Origin: JAJRZX01 sp964472295
GTDB lineage: Bacteria; Desulfobacterota; GWC2-55-46; JADFVP01
Assembly (NCBI GenBank): GCA_964472295.1
Contig: CAYYJQ010000004.1
Location: forward strand, 13,761-77,760
Length of the DNA stretch: 64,000 nt
Reading direction: 5' to 3'
The position numbers and the translations under genes were made by a program. This document shows, one piece after another, positions 25,388 to 32,772 of this stretch (position 1 is the stretch's first letter; each line of letters starts with the position of its first letter). Under the pieces are notes generated by a model. The model was not told the DNA's origin. It made no database searches and saw only the letters and a list, made by a program, of their open reading frames with translations.

Positions 25388-25612
25388 GGGTAGGGTGGGC
25401 ACTGCCCACCAGAAGATAAACTGGAAAAAAGAAGAAGTAGAAGAATAAAGAAGAAAAGAGGGGTGGGCGGGCCTCGCCCGCCAAAAGAGTAAAAAGAAAA
25501 GGGGAGGATTGGGCGGGCTTCGCCCGCCAAAAGATAAAGAGATTTCCTTACTTTCTTTTAAAAAAGAAAGTAAGATAAAGAAAATTAATACCAATGGCCT
25601 TCGGCCATTGGA
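25388..25612. repeat. Long composite repeat block downstream of the methyltransferase gene
   Basis: It fills most of a 324-nt gap between convergent genes. Modules in order: GGTGGGC/GCCCACC (25394-25410); GGGCGGGC/GCCCGCC (25465-25482); a second GGGCGGGC/GCCCGCC (25511-25528); CTTACTTTCTTTT/AAAAGAAAGTAAG (25547-25559, 25562-25574); the linker ATAAAGAAAATTAATA (25575-25590); and CCAATGGCC/GGCCATTGG (25591-25599, 25603-25611). This is the most complete copy of the family order. Confidence 0.85.
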
Positions 25613-25698
25613 CAGGTAGATACCGTCTTGTCTGTCAAGCACAAAGGCTGGGCACTGCCAGCCATAGGGCAAGAAAACAGGCAGGTCGCGGCAATACC

Positions 25699-26184
25699 CT
25701 AAAAAGGATACTTCTTCATCACCCGCTTTACAAGGCCCCGGAGCGATTCGTCGCCTATCTTCGAGGCCGTCTCCTCTATGAAGTCATCTCCAAGGGGGTT
25801 TTTCCGGGTAATTGGCTCGCGGCGGGCTTCGGAGCGGCGGGTTATCTCGCCGGGCTTCCAGACTATTCTGCTAACGGCCTTTTTTCCGAGAGAAGAGTTT
25901 ATCTTCTCCATTATAAGAGATTTCTGGTAATTGAGTTCCGTCATCCACGCAGATGAGTTCACAACGCAGTAAAGGGTGTCTTTAATCAGCCTCGTGGGCT
26001 CTGTCCTTGCGGAGATGGCCTTGCCTACCATCTGGGGCCAGTCGCGTTTAACCCTGTACTCAGTGAGCCGGGGACCAAGGGCTATGTTTGGTAAAGCGCC
26101 AGATAAGACCGAACCAGCATGCGAAGGCCTCTTTAAACCCCTCGTGACAGCGCCGTATCTCTTATAATGTTTAGTTCTCTTCAT
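25699..26184 (-). CDS. DUF721 / DciA-like protein
   Basis: 161 residues from ATG at 26184. The frame also reads back to 26241, but the family-like part begins later, and this start overlaps the preceding gene by 14 nt, a common sign of coupling. The core WPQMVGKAISARTEPTRLIKDTLYCVVNSSAWMTELNYQKSLIMEKIN is split here as WPQMVG, then P-x-x-L and SSAWMTELN, the pattern of DUF721. DciA members of this family help load the replicative helicase in bacteria that lack DnaC. The basic C-terminal tail (about 110-161) has no clear motif. DciA activity is inferred from family. Confidence 0.8.
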   Translation of the reverse strand: MKRTKHYKRYGAVTRGLKRPSHAGSVLSGALPNIALGPRLTEYRVKRDWPQMVGKAISARTEPTRLIKDTLYCVVNSSAWMTELNYQKSLIMEKINSSLGKKAVSRIVWKPGEITRRSEARREPITRKNPLGDDFIEETASKIGDESLRGLVKRVMKKYPF

Positions 26185-26443
26185 GACGGCACTTGAGTCT
26201 GTCAATACGTGCCCCCAGGACCTGCCCGGCCACGGAGGCAACGAGCATGATAGGGACTATCTTCATGCTGAAACCGGCAAGGAGCCTGAAAATTACGACA
26301 AATGGTATGGGTAGGTGTATATACAGAAACCATTTGAATGAGAATTTTCTCGTCTTTCCCCTCCAATACCCAAATGGCAGATTCAGGACAAAGGCGAAGG
26401 CTATCATGATGAGAAGGAGAGCTATGGTGTAATTTCCGTTCAT
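26171..26443 (-). CDS. Small integral membrane protein, unknown function
   Basis: 90 residues with three hydrophobic stretches: about 5-23 (TIALLLIMIAFAFVLNLPF), 41-58 (IHLPIPFVVIFRLLAGF) and 63-77. A basic loop (RGKTRKFSFKW) lies between the first two and a charged tail follows (RIDRLKCRHEEN). I do not recognise the family. It is transcribed away from ffh and overlaps the DUF721 gene by 14 nt, so the two are probably one transcript. The length and clear topology support a real gene. Confidence 0.7.
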   Translation of the reverse strand: MNGNYTIALLLIMIAFAFVLNLPFGYWRGKTRKFSFKWFLYIHLPIPFVVIFRLLAGFSMKIVPIMLVASVAGQVLGARIDRLKCRHEEN

Positions 26444-26514
26444 ATATTACAGGGTAACAGGAAAAACTCTCCCCTGTCAATGCACAAGATTGATGTAAAA
26501 TTCACATGGACTTA

Positions 26515-26536
26515 AATTGGCACTGAATTGGCACTG
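26515..26536 (+). repeat. Tandem 11-bp duplication upstream of ffh
   Basis: AATTGGCACTG occurs twice in direct succession (26515-26525, 26526-26536), about 40 bp before the -35 box of the ffh promoter. It could be a paired activator or repressor site. Confidence 0.6.
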
Positions 26537-26573
26537 AATATACCCTGCCATAACGAAAAAACTTACAAAGGCC

Positions 26574-26603
26574 TTGACATTACTCGACTTTCTCATATAT
26601 GAT
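26574..26603 (+). promoter_or_regulatory. Sigma-70 promoter of ffh and the downstream ribosomal cluster
   Basis: Perfect TTGACA (26574-26579), an 18-nt spacer and TATGAT (26598-26603). The expected start is about 35 nt before the ffh ATG at 26649. Confidence 0.8.
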
Positions 26604-26648
26604 ATAAAATTAAAATATTCTTAACAGCAACTTAAATTACAAAACACC

Positions 26649-27983
26649 ATGCTCGATTCTCTTACAGACAAATTCGGCAAGGTCCTTCGCGACATAAGGG
26701 GCAAGGGGACCCTCAGTGACACCAATATCACCGAGGCCCTGAAAGACGTCCGCATTGCCCTCCTTGAGGCTGATGTAAACTTCAAGGTTGTAAAGGACTT
26801 TATCGCCTCCATCAAGGAAAAGGCCCTTGGAAAGGAGGTTCTTGAGAGCCTTACTCCGGGCCAGCAGTTTACCAAGGTAGTTCACGACGAACTCACGGCC
26901 ATCCTCGGCGGAGAAGACTCGGCCCTTGAATTAAAGGGTAGGCCCGCCGTCATTATGCTCTGCGGCCTCCAGGGCTCTGGTAAGACCACCACAGCCGCCA
27001 AACTCGCCTATGCCCTTAAAAAACAGGGTAGGTCCCCCTATCTCGTCCCGGCGGACCTCTTTCGCCTTGCCGCCGTGCACCAGCTCAAGACACTGGCCTC
27101 GTCCATCAAGGTTGACTGCTTTGACAGCACTGATTACTCTACCCCTGCCGATGTCTGTAAAGAGGCCCTGAGGATTGCCGGCCTCAAGGGGTATAATACC
27201 CTTATAGTCGACACCGCCGGAAGGCTCCACATCGATGAGACTCTCATGGATGAACTCCAGGGCCTTAAAGACATACTCTCTCCCTCGGAGATTCTCTTTG
27301 TCGCTGACTCCATGACAGGTCAGGACGCCGTGAACACGGCAAAGGGCTTTGACTCTTCCCTTGATGTTACGGGCGTGATACTCACCAAGTTCGACGGAGA
27401 CGCCCGAGGCGGCGCGGCCCTCTCCATGCGCATGATTACCGGTAAGCCCATCAAGTTCATAGGCACGGGCGAGAAGGTCGAGTGCCTTGAGGTCTTTCAC
27501 CCCTCGCGTGTGGCCGGGCGCATACTTGACCTTGGCGATGTCCTTACACTTGTTGAGAAGGCCCAGTCCACAATGGACGAAAAAAAGGCCATTGAACTCA
27601 ACCAGAAGATTAGAAAAGACGCCTTTACCCTCGATGACTTCAAGGACCAGTTGAAACGCATAAAAAAAATGGGCTCCCTCGAGAGTATCCTCGGGATGAT
27701 ACCTGGCTTTGGCGCCATTAAGAAGGCCAAGAACATCAACTTCGACGAGTCCGAGATTACGAGGATAGAGGCCATCATAAACTCCATGACCAGGGAAGAA
27801 CGCCAGAACCCGGCCTGCCTCAACGCCTCGCGGCGTAAACGCATAGCCCGGGGGAGCGGAACCTCGGTTCAGGATATAAACAAGTTCATGAAGCAGTACC
27901 AGCAGATGCGCAAGATGATGAAAAAGGTGAAGAAGTCCGGCGCCGCCGGGCTCAAGGGAATGCTGCAGAACATGAGGATGTAG
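26649..27983 (+). CDS. ffh: Signal recognition particle GTPase Ffh (SRP54)
   Basis: Protein subunit of SRP; binds 4.5S RNA and signal peptides and docks with FtsY. 444 residues: N-domain bundle (1-90), G-domain with GLQGSGKTTTAAKLA (106-120), the ADLFRLAAVHQL insertion region, VDTAGRLHIDE, and TKFDGDARGGAALS, then the methionine-rich M-domain (about 325-430) with GMIPGF and the RNA-binding SRRKRIARGSGTSVQDIN. It ends in a Met-rich tail. First gene of a run with rpsP, khpA, rimM, trmD and rplS. Confidence 0.98.
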   Translation: MLDSLTDKFGKVLRDIRGKGTLSDTNITEALKDVRIALLEADVNFKVVKDFIASIKEKALGKEVLESLTPGQQFTKVVHDELTAILGGEDSALELKGRPAVIMLCGLQGSGKTTTAAKLAYALKKQGRSPYLVPADLFRLAAVHQLKTLASSIKVDCFDSTDYSTPADVCKEALRIAGLKGYNTLIVDTAGRLHIDETLMDELQGLKDILSPSEILFVADSMTGQDAVNTAKGFDSSLDVTGVILTKFDGDARGGAALSMRMITGKPIKFIGTGEKVECLEVFHPSRVAGRILDLGDVLTLVEKAQSTMDEKKAIELNQKIRKDAFTLDDFKDQLKRIKKMGSLESILGMIPGFGAIKKAKNINFDESEITRIEAIINSMTREERQNPACLNASRRKRIARGSGTSVQDINKFMKQYQQMRKMMKKVKKSGAAGLKGMLQNMRM

Positions 27984-28031
27984 CATTACACGAGACCACT
28001 TCAATGCAATAAATAGGAGGTAGAATTTTAA

Positions 28032-28289
28032 ATGTCAGTAAAGATAAGGCTAACAAGACACGGCTCCAAGAAGCAGCCATACTACAGGATCGTGGTAGCG
28101 GCCTCGGATTCGCCAAGGGACGGCAGGTTTATTGAGATTGTGGGTCATTACAACCCCAATACCGACCCCGCGTCCATTGACTTCAAGTCCGAGAGGCTCC
28201 GCCACTGGCTGGAAAAGGGCGCCACGCCCACGACTACAGTAAGTCAGCTCATCAAGAAGTCCGGCGCGCTAAAGGAAGAGGCCGCCTAA
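28032..28289 (+). CDS. rpsP: 30S ribosomal protein S16
   Basis: Small-subunit assembly protein, 85 residues, the standard bS16 length. The start VKIRLTRHGSKKQPYYRIVV and the block SPRDGRFIEIVGHYNP are the bS16 signature, ending with a short Lys/Glu-rich tail. Strong AGGAGG site upstream. Placed between ffh and khpA, the usual order. Confidence 0.98.
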   Translation: MSVKIRLTRHGSKKQPYYRIVVAASDSPRDGRFIEIVGHYNPNTDPASIDFKSERLRHWLEKGATPTTTVSQLIKKSGALKEEAA

Positions 28290-28312
28290 TCCGCCTCTTC
28301 TTACGGCACGGC

Positions 28313-28333
28313 CCCGGGCACTGCCCGGGTTTT
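28313..28333 (+). terminator. Intra-operon hairpin with T-run after rpsP
   Basis: CCCGGG pairs with CCCGGG around a 5-nt loop (CACTG), followed by TTTT. Just upstream a second 8-bp stem, GAAGAGGC/GCCTCTTC (28275-28282 and 28293-28300), spans the rpsP stop codon. The pair may lower expression of the downstream genes relative to rpsP. Confidence 0.55.
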
Positions 28334-28358
28334 ACCTCATACGCGAGGGGGTTAGGTT

Positions 28359-28589
28359 ATGAAGACACTTGTAGAGCAGATCGCTAAAGCGCTTGTTGAT
28401 AACCCCGACGAGGTGCGTGTGGCGGAGATAGAGGGCGAGAAGATCTCTGGCGTGGAACTCTCCGTCGCAAAGGAAGACCTTGGCAAGGTAATAGGTAAAC
28501 AGGGCCGCACGGCCAAGGCCATGAGGACCATACTTACCGCCGCCTCCACAAAGTTGAACAAACGTTGCGTACTTGAGATACTTGAGTAA
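28359..28589 (+). CDS. khpA: KH-domain RNA-binding protein KhpA
   Basis: 76-residue single KH domain. The GxxG loop is in DLGKVIGKQGRTAKAMRTIL, typical of KhpA (formerly YlqC). In other bacteria KhpA forms heterodimers with KhpB and binds many RNAs, influencing division and cell wall synthesis; no khpB is in the window. A good GAGGGGG site precedes the ATG. It sits between rpsP and rimM, the normal place for this family. Confidence 0.95.
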   Translation: MKTLVEQIAKALVDNPDEVRVAEIEGEKISGVELSVAKEDLGKVIGKQGRTAKAMRTILTAASTKLNKRCVLEILE

Positions 28590-28605
28590 GTCCCCTACGG
28601 AAAAG

Positions 28606-29109
28606 ATGGTCGCCATAGGGAGGTTCGGAAGCCCTCATGGGGTGAGGGGAGAGATAAAGTTCAGGCCCTACGAGGGTGTCGAGGACTTTATCTGGGACGA
28701 GGTCTTTGTCAATGTGAAAGAGGGCCTCAGGCGCCTTGAGGTAACAGGGGTCAGGGAACATACACGGGTCTTTCTTCTTACCCTCAAAGGATTTAACGAG
28801 CGCGAGGAATCGGCCCCCCTTGCTGGAAGAGAAGTCTCTGTGCCGGAGAGTTCCATACCACCCCTTCCAGAGGGTGAGTATTATTATAAAGACCTTGCCG
28901 GTCTTGTTGTCCGCTCTGATGACGGGCGTGACCTTGGACGTGTAAAGAGGGTTTTCTCGGCAGGCAGTGGCAACGATGTCTTTGAAATATGGGGTGAATA
29001 CGGCGAGATACTTGTGCCCCGCACGAAAGATACCGTGAAGGAGATAAACATAGAGGAGGGTTTCATGGTTGTCCACCTCCTTGAAGGTATGCTTGAAGAG
29101 CCTGAATAG
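28606..29109 (+). CDS. rimM: 16S rRNA processing protein RimM
   Basis: Assembly factor for the 30S head; binds S19. 167 residues from ATG 28606, where the protein begins VAIGRFGSPHGVRGEIKF, the usual RimM start. In-frame TTG codons at 28573 and 28582 would overlap khpA and are alternatives. The N-terminal RimM domain covers about 1-80 and the C-terminal PRC-barrel begins near YYYKDLAGLVVRSDDGRDLG. Lies between khpA and trmD. Confidence 0.93.
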   Translation: MVAIGRFGSPHGVRGEIKFRPYEGVEDFIWDEVFVNVKEGLRRLEVTGVREHTRVFLLTLKGFNEREESAPLAGREVSVPESSIPPLPEGEYYYKDLAGLVVRSDDGRDLGRVKRVFSAGSGNDVFEIWGEYGEILVPRTKDTVKEINIEEGFMVVHLLEGMLEEPE

Positions 29110-29140
29110 CCCTTCACCGAGTTATTCAGGCCAGGCTGAG

Positions 29141-29941
29141 ATGATATTTGATATTATAAGCATCTTCCCGGCCCTCTTTAAAGATCTGCCCTCTTACGGC
29201 GTCACCGGCAGGGCCGTGGAAAGGGGGCTGTTAGAGATAAGGGCACATGACCTCAGGGCCTTCACAAGTGACAGGCACCGCACCACGGACGACGCCCCAT
29301 ATGGCGGCGGCTCCGGCATGGTGATGAAGGTAGAGCCTGTTGCGCAGGCTCTTGAGGCCATTGGGGCCGGCGGGAGCAAAGGGGCCGGGGCCGATAGGTC
29401 AGAAGAACTCAGTGGAATGGGGCACAACGCTTCGCGGCGGCTGACCATACTCACAACGCCGCAGGGAGCGCCCTTTACGCAGTCCATGGCCCGTGAGTTC
29501 TCGCGCCTTGATAACCTTGTAATCGTCTGCGGCAGGTATGAGGGTGTTGACGAGAGGATACGCTCTCTTGTTGACATGGAGGTCTCCATAGGGGATTATA
29601 TCCTCACAGGGGGCGAGATTCCGGCCCTTGTCATCATGGACGCCGTCAGCAGGCTCGTGACAGGCGTGCTTGGTTCTTCGGACTCAAAAGAAGACGATTC
29701 ATTCTCAGGGGGGCTTAAGGGGCTACTTGAGTATCCGCAGTACACGAGGCCCCCTGAGTTCAGGGGGCAGAGGGTCCCAGAGGTCCTTCTCTCGGGCGAC
29801 CACGCGAGGATAGAGAGATTCAGGAGAAAAGAGAGTTTAAGGCGTACACTGACAAAAAGGCCTGAACTCATGAAAGAGGCGGGGCTGACGGACCTTGACC
29901 GTGAGATTCTGGAAAAATTAAAGAACGAATCAGAGGCTTGA
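29141..29941 (+). CDS. trmD: tRNA (guanine37-N1)-methyltransferase
   Basis: SPOUT-class enzyme methylating G37 of tRNAs to prevent frameshifts. 266 residues from ATG 29141; the frame is open further upstream into rimM, but the family start is MIFDIISIFPALF. The trefoil-knot SAM site is in VIVCGRYEGVDERI and IGDYILTGGEIPALVIMDAV; TRPPEFRGQRVPEVLLSGDH follows. There is a Gly/Ala-rich insertion near residues 68-90 (EAIGAGGSKGAGADRSEEL). Order rimM-trmD-rplS is standard. Confidence 0.97.
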   Translation: MIFDIISIFPALFKDLPSYGVTGRAVERGLLEIRAHDLRAFTSDRHRTTDDAPYGGGSGMVMKVEPVAQALEAIGAGGSKGAGADRSEELSGMGHNASRRLTILTTPQGAPFTQSMAREFSRLDNLVIVCGRYEGVDERIRSLVDMEVSIGDYILTGGEIPALVIMDAVSRLVTGVLGSSDSKEDDSFSGGLKGLLEYPQYTRPPEFRGQRVPEVLLSGDHARIERFRRKESLRRTLTKRPELMKEAGLTDLDREILEKLKNESEA

Positions 29942-29962
29942 AATAAGAGGAGGTAAGTTTCA

Positions 29963-30304
29963 ATGGGTATCATGCAGGACATAGAAAAAGACTACATACG
30001 TACTGATCTTCCAGACTTTGGCCCGGGCGACACCGTGCATATCAAGGTGAAGATAAAGGAAGGGGCAAAGGAGAGGCTCCAGCCCTTTGAGGGAGTGGTC
30101 ATAAGAAAACACTCCGCTGGCGTTCGCGGGACCTTTACCGTGAGAAAGGTATCCTATGGCATAGGTGTTGAGAGGATATTTCCCATAAACTCTCCCACCA
30201 TACATTCCATAAAGGTGCTGAGGCACGGCAAGGTAAGGAGGGCGAAACTCTACTATCTCCGCGACCTCAAGGGCAAGGCCGCAAGACTCAAGGAACGTAA
30301 ATAG
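29963..30304 (+). CDS. rplS: 50S ribosomal protein L19
   Basis: Large-subunit protein at the 30S interface, 113 residues, standard length. Signatures: DFGPGDTVHIKVKIKEG, RLQPFEGVVIRK, TVRKVSYGIGVERIFPINSP and KLYYLRDLKGKAARLKER. A strong GAGGAGG site precedes the ATG. It ends the tight part of the operon; a 254-nt gap with repeats follows before rnhB. Confidence 0.98.
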   Translation: MGIMQDIEKDYIRTDLPDFGPGDTVHIKVKIKEGAKERLQPFEGVVIRKHSAGVRGTFTVRKVSYGIGVERIFPINSPTIHSIKVLRHGKVRRAKLYYLRDLKGKAARLKERK

Positions 30305-30402
30305 TCCTTTGTCTTTCACCAAGACTTTCCACTGGTACCTTAAAAAGCGCGATATACTCTTGTGGCACGGAAGGAATATACAACGGCGCAAAACCCGTTT
30401 GC

Positions 30403-30527
30403 TATTGGTTTTCTTTGAGGCGGTTTTTTTCTGGCAAGCCGTCTCTGTTCCTCATGCAGTCACTTGAGAAGAGATAACCATGGCCGGTCAATCAAAAGAC
30501 TTTCTTTTTTCTAAAGGAAAGTGGAAG
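30403..30527. repeat. Degenerate composite repeat between rplS and rnhB
   Basis: The inverted linker TATTGGTTTTCTTTG is at 30403-30417, followed about 80 nt later by a worn hairpin GACTTTCTTTT...AAAGGAAAGTG (about 30498-30524). Confidence 0.65.
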
Positions 30528-30558
30528 CCTCTTTTTAAAGAAAGGGCTCTGTTTCGCT

Positions 30559-31161
30559 GTGGACACCTGGGAGTCCCGCTTAGTTGAAGAGGGTTACAGC
30601 CGCGTTGCCGGTCTTGACGAGGCAGGGCGCGGCCCCCTTGCCGGTCCCGTGGTGGCCGCGGCCATTATCCTGAGGCATCCCCTTCCAATGGACCTTGGCA
30701 TCGTGGATTCCAAGGCCATCTCCCCGGCGAGGCGCGATTCCCTTCTTCCCCTCATATACAGCCGCTCAGTCTCTGTTGGGCTTGGCATATCCTGGCACGA
30801 TGAGATTGAGAGCCTGAATATACATAACGCCTCGCTCCTTGCCATGAAGCGCGCCGTGGAGCGTCTCTCTCCGTGCCCTGATTTTCTACTCATTGACGGT
30901 AAATTCACCATAGACAACCCCTGTCTGCAGAAGGCCCTTGTGGCAGGAGAGAGCAAAAGCGTCTCCATTGCCGCGGCCTCCATAATCGCCAAGACCGCGC
31001 GTGACAGAATAATGGCGTCCTATGCAGGGCTTTTCCCAGGTTATGGCTTTGCGCGTCACAAGGGTTATGGCACAAAGTACCACAGAGAGGCGATAAAACG
31101 CCTCGGCCCCTGCCCTGTTCACAGGAAGACGTACAGAGGGGTCCTGCAGGAAAAAGAATAG
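30559..31161 (+). CDS. rnhB: Ribonuclease HII
   Basis: Cleaves RNA in RNA-DNA hybrids and single ribonucleotides in DNA. 200 residues. Active-site motif VAGLDEAGRGPLAGPVVAAA carries Asp20-Glu21; the later acidic residues are in DFLLIDGK and AKTARDRIM, and GYGTKYHREAI follows. Start is GTG at 30559. The run rplS-rnhB-yraN is common in Desulfobacterota, Nitrospirota and Proteobacteria. Confidence 0.96.
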   Translation: MDTWESRLVEEGYSRVAGLDEAGRGPLAGPVVAAAIILRHPLPMDLGIVDSKAISPARRDSLLPLIYSRSVSVGLGISWHDEIESLNIHNASLLAMKRAVERLSPCPDFLLIDGKFTIDNPCLQKALVAGESKSVSIAAASIIAKTARDRIMASYAGLFPGYGFARHKGYGTKYHREAIKRLGPCPVHRKTYRGVLQEKE

Positions 31162-31256
31162 GTTGGAACAGAGTGAAACCCATCAAAGTATCTTATGGGG
31201 TGGCACTGCCCGCCAAAAGAGATTTGGGATGGTAGGCTGGGACCAGCCAAACTTTG

Positions 31257-31349
31257 CCCTTCGACAGGCTCCCTTCGACAGGCTCAGGGCGAACGCTCGA
31301 AAAGGCCCGCGATCTTGATAAAACCGTTCACCCTGAGCCTGTCGAAGGG
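31257..31349. repeat. Inverted pair of CCCTTCGACAGGCTC repeats
   Basis: Two arms of about 25 nt face each other: CCCTTCGACAGGCTCAGGGC... (31271-31295) and CGTTCACCCTGAGCCTGTCG... (31325-31349), with a 29-nt spacer. A 14-nt partial direct copy (31257-31270) precedes the first arm. This palindromic sequence is familiar from intergenic regions of many unrelated bacteria. Flanking pieces belong to the local repeat family (CACTGCCCGCC near 31204; GGGTAGAGCTCCGGCGAAAC near 31397). Confidence 0.8.
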
Positions 31350-31434
31350 TGTACGGTTTGTACAAGGACGGGCACTGCCCACCAGAAAGTCTTGGTGGGT
31401 AGAGCTCCGGCGAAACCCAACAATAAGACAGACC

Positions 31435-31803
31435 ATGGCTTCAGAAAATATAAAAAAAGGCAGAAAAGGCGAGGCCCTTGCCGAGAAGTTCCTAAAAAAA
31501 AAGGGTTACAAGATTCTTGAGAGAAACTATCGCACAAGGTTCGGTGAGATTGATATTATAGCAAGGGAGGGGAGGACCCTTGTCTTTATCGAGGTCAAGG
31601 CAAGGACCGATGAAGCCTTTGGCTCACCCTTTGCGGCTGTTGGGCCGAAAAAACAGTCTCACCTCACCCTTGCCGCCAATATCTACATGGAAGAACATGG
31701 CGTCGGCGATATTCCACAGAGATTCGACGTGGTAAGCGTTCTTGGAGATGGCCGGGGGGCAAGGATAGAACTGCTCAGGAATGCCTTTGACGCTGCCACA
31801 TAG
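31435..31803 (+). CDS. yraN: YraN/UPF0102 family nuclease-like protein
   Basis: 122 residues from ATG 31435; the frame is open for another 80 codons upstream but only through repeat DNA, so the late start is right. The endonuclease-like core is ILERNYRTRFGEIDIIAREG then TLVFIEVKAR, the D-ExK arrangement of restriction-endonuclease folds. KGRKGEALAEKFLKKKGY is the family N-terminus. Predicted Holliday-junction-resolvase-like; activity is not established for most members. Follows rnhB as usual. Confidence 0.93.
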   Translation: MASENIKKGRKGEALAEKFLKKKGYKILERNYRTRFGEIDIIAREGRTLVFIEVKARTDEAFGSPFAAVGPKKQSHLTLAANIYMEEHGVGDIPQRFDVVSVLGDGRGARIELLRNAFDAAT

Positions 31804-31863
31804 AGTGGGGGGATAGTAGAATCCCCCTCTCCCCTGCTTATTGATTCTTGAGGCAGAGAACGC

Positions 31864-32079
31864 GTGAACAATACGAGCGTATTTTTCTGGGGCTTCATCT
31901 TCGGGGCCATTGGCCTTGGTTACCTCACCTACGGGGTAAGGCAGAAAAAGGCCCTTCCTCTTCTTAGCGGCGTATTATTGAGCGGTTTTTCCTATTTTGT
32001 CTCAAACCTCATCCTCATGTTCTTTCTTGGCGGTCTTTTCATGGCCCTGCCACTGGCCGTCAAGAGACTGTGGGGATAG
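31864..32079 (+). CDS. Small membrane protein (two to three helices)
   Basis: 71 residues, GTG start at 31864. Hydrophobic stretches at about 6-24 (VFFWGFIFGAIGLGYLTYG), 31-45 and 46-63. The FGAIGLGYLTYGVRQKK start resembles short proteins often labelled amino-acid transport protein, a name without experimental basis. A hairpin GGGGGAT/ATCCCCC (31808-31814, 31821-31827) lies between it and yraN. The length, hydrophobic pattern and conserved look support a gene; function unknown. Confidence 0.7.
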   Translation: MNNTSVFFWGFIFGAIGLGYLTYGVRQKKALPLLSGVLLSGFSYFVSNLILMFFLGGLFMALPLAVKRLWG

Positions 32080-32130
32080 CCCCGGGTGGAATTGCCAGCA
32101 AGAAAAAAAAGAAAGCAGGCTAAAGAAGAC

Positions 32131-32245
32131 CTTCCACTTTCTTTTGGAAAAAAGAAAGTGGAGCAAAGAAAACCAATAGAACTTGTCTGTAGAGCGGAGA
32201 AGAATTTGCAGGTTTGATAGAGCCCCGCAAAACCCAACTTGCAGG
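32131..32245. repeat. Composite repeat between the small membrane gene and the TfoX-like gene
   Basis: CCACTTTCTTTT/AAAAGAAAGTGG (32134-32145, 32150-32161), the linker GCAAAGAAAACCAATAG (32163-32179), then a worn module ending in GCAAAACCCAACTT (about 32227-32240). Confidence 0.75.
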
Positions 32246-32307
32246 AAGAAACCGCGAGAGGGAAAATCAAATTCTCTCTGCACAGCCCGCAAAAAAGGAA
32301 CGCTTTC

Positions 32308-32640
32308 ATGACAGAGACAAGTTCATTTGTCACATATGTGCTTGAGATTCTCGACGACTTTGGAACCGTGCGGGCAAGGGCCATGTTTGGAGGTCACGGT
32401 ATCTACAGGGACGGCCTGATTTTCGCCATTGTGGTTGATGATACCCTCTATATCAAGGCCGATGACAGGAGCCGCCATTTATTTGAAGAACAGGGGCTGG
32501 CCCGTTTTTCTTACAAGAGAAGTGGCAAGGACTGCTTTATGTCCTACTACATGCCCCCTGAAGAGGCCCTTGAGGATAGGGACGAACTCTATTACTGGGC
32601 AGTAAAGGGATATGAGGCGGCTCTTCGCTCTAAAAAATAA
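32308..32640 (+). CDS. TfoX N-terminal domain family protein
   Basis: 110 residues from ATG 32308, with AAGGA 8 nt upstream; an open extension to 32239 is repeat DNA. The motif TVRARAMFGGHGIYRDGLIFAIV followed by DDTLYIKADD is the TfoX_N signature (quoted in two parts: RARAMFGGHGIYRDG and LIFAIV). Only the N-terminal domain is present; the C-terminal helix-hairpin-helix domain of competence regulator TfoX/Sxy is missing. Stand-alone forms are common and their role is unclear, so a competence function should not be assumed. Confidence 0.85.
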   Translation: MTETSSFVTYVLEILDDFGTVRARAMFGGHGIYRDGLIFAIVVDDTLYIKADDRSRHLFEEQGLARFSYKRSGKDCFMSYYMPPEEALEDRDELYYWAVKGYEAALRSKK

Positions 32641-32772
32641 CCCCCGTCTTGACCCTTTTCCCTTTTTTTATCCCTTTAAAATTTTATGATTTATGCTAAA
32701 ATCTCTTAAAGTTTTTCTGATAATTATTCCTTACAGTCCATGGACTTTATGAAAAGAGGAGGTTCTCTGAAT

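Noticed and set aside
26516..26533. Sigma-54-like TTGGCACTGAATTGGC upstream of ffh
   Set aside because: The -12 half is TGGC, not TTGC, the match results from a tandem duplication, and a near-consensus sigma-70 promoter lies just downstream.
26931..28004. Minus-strand open frame of 357 codons opposite ffh
   Set aside because: It is the shadow of ffh; the composition comes from the reverse of its codon pattern and no domain is recognisable.
32308..32640. Natural competence regulator
   Set aside because: Only the TfoX N-terminal domain is present and no competence genes are nearby, so a competence role is not supported.
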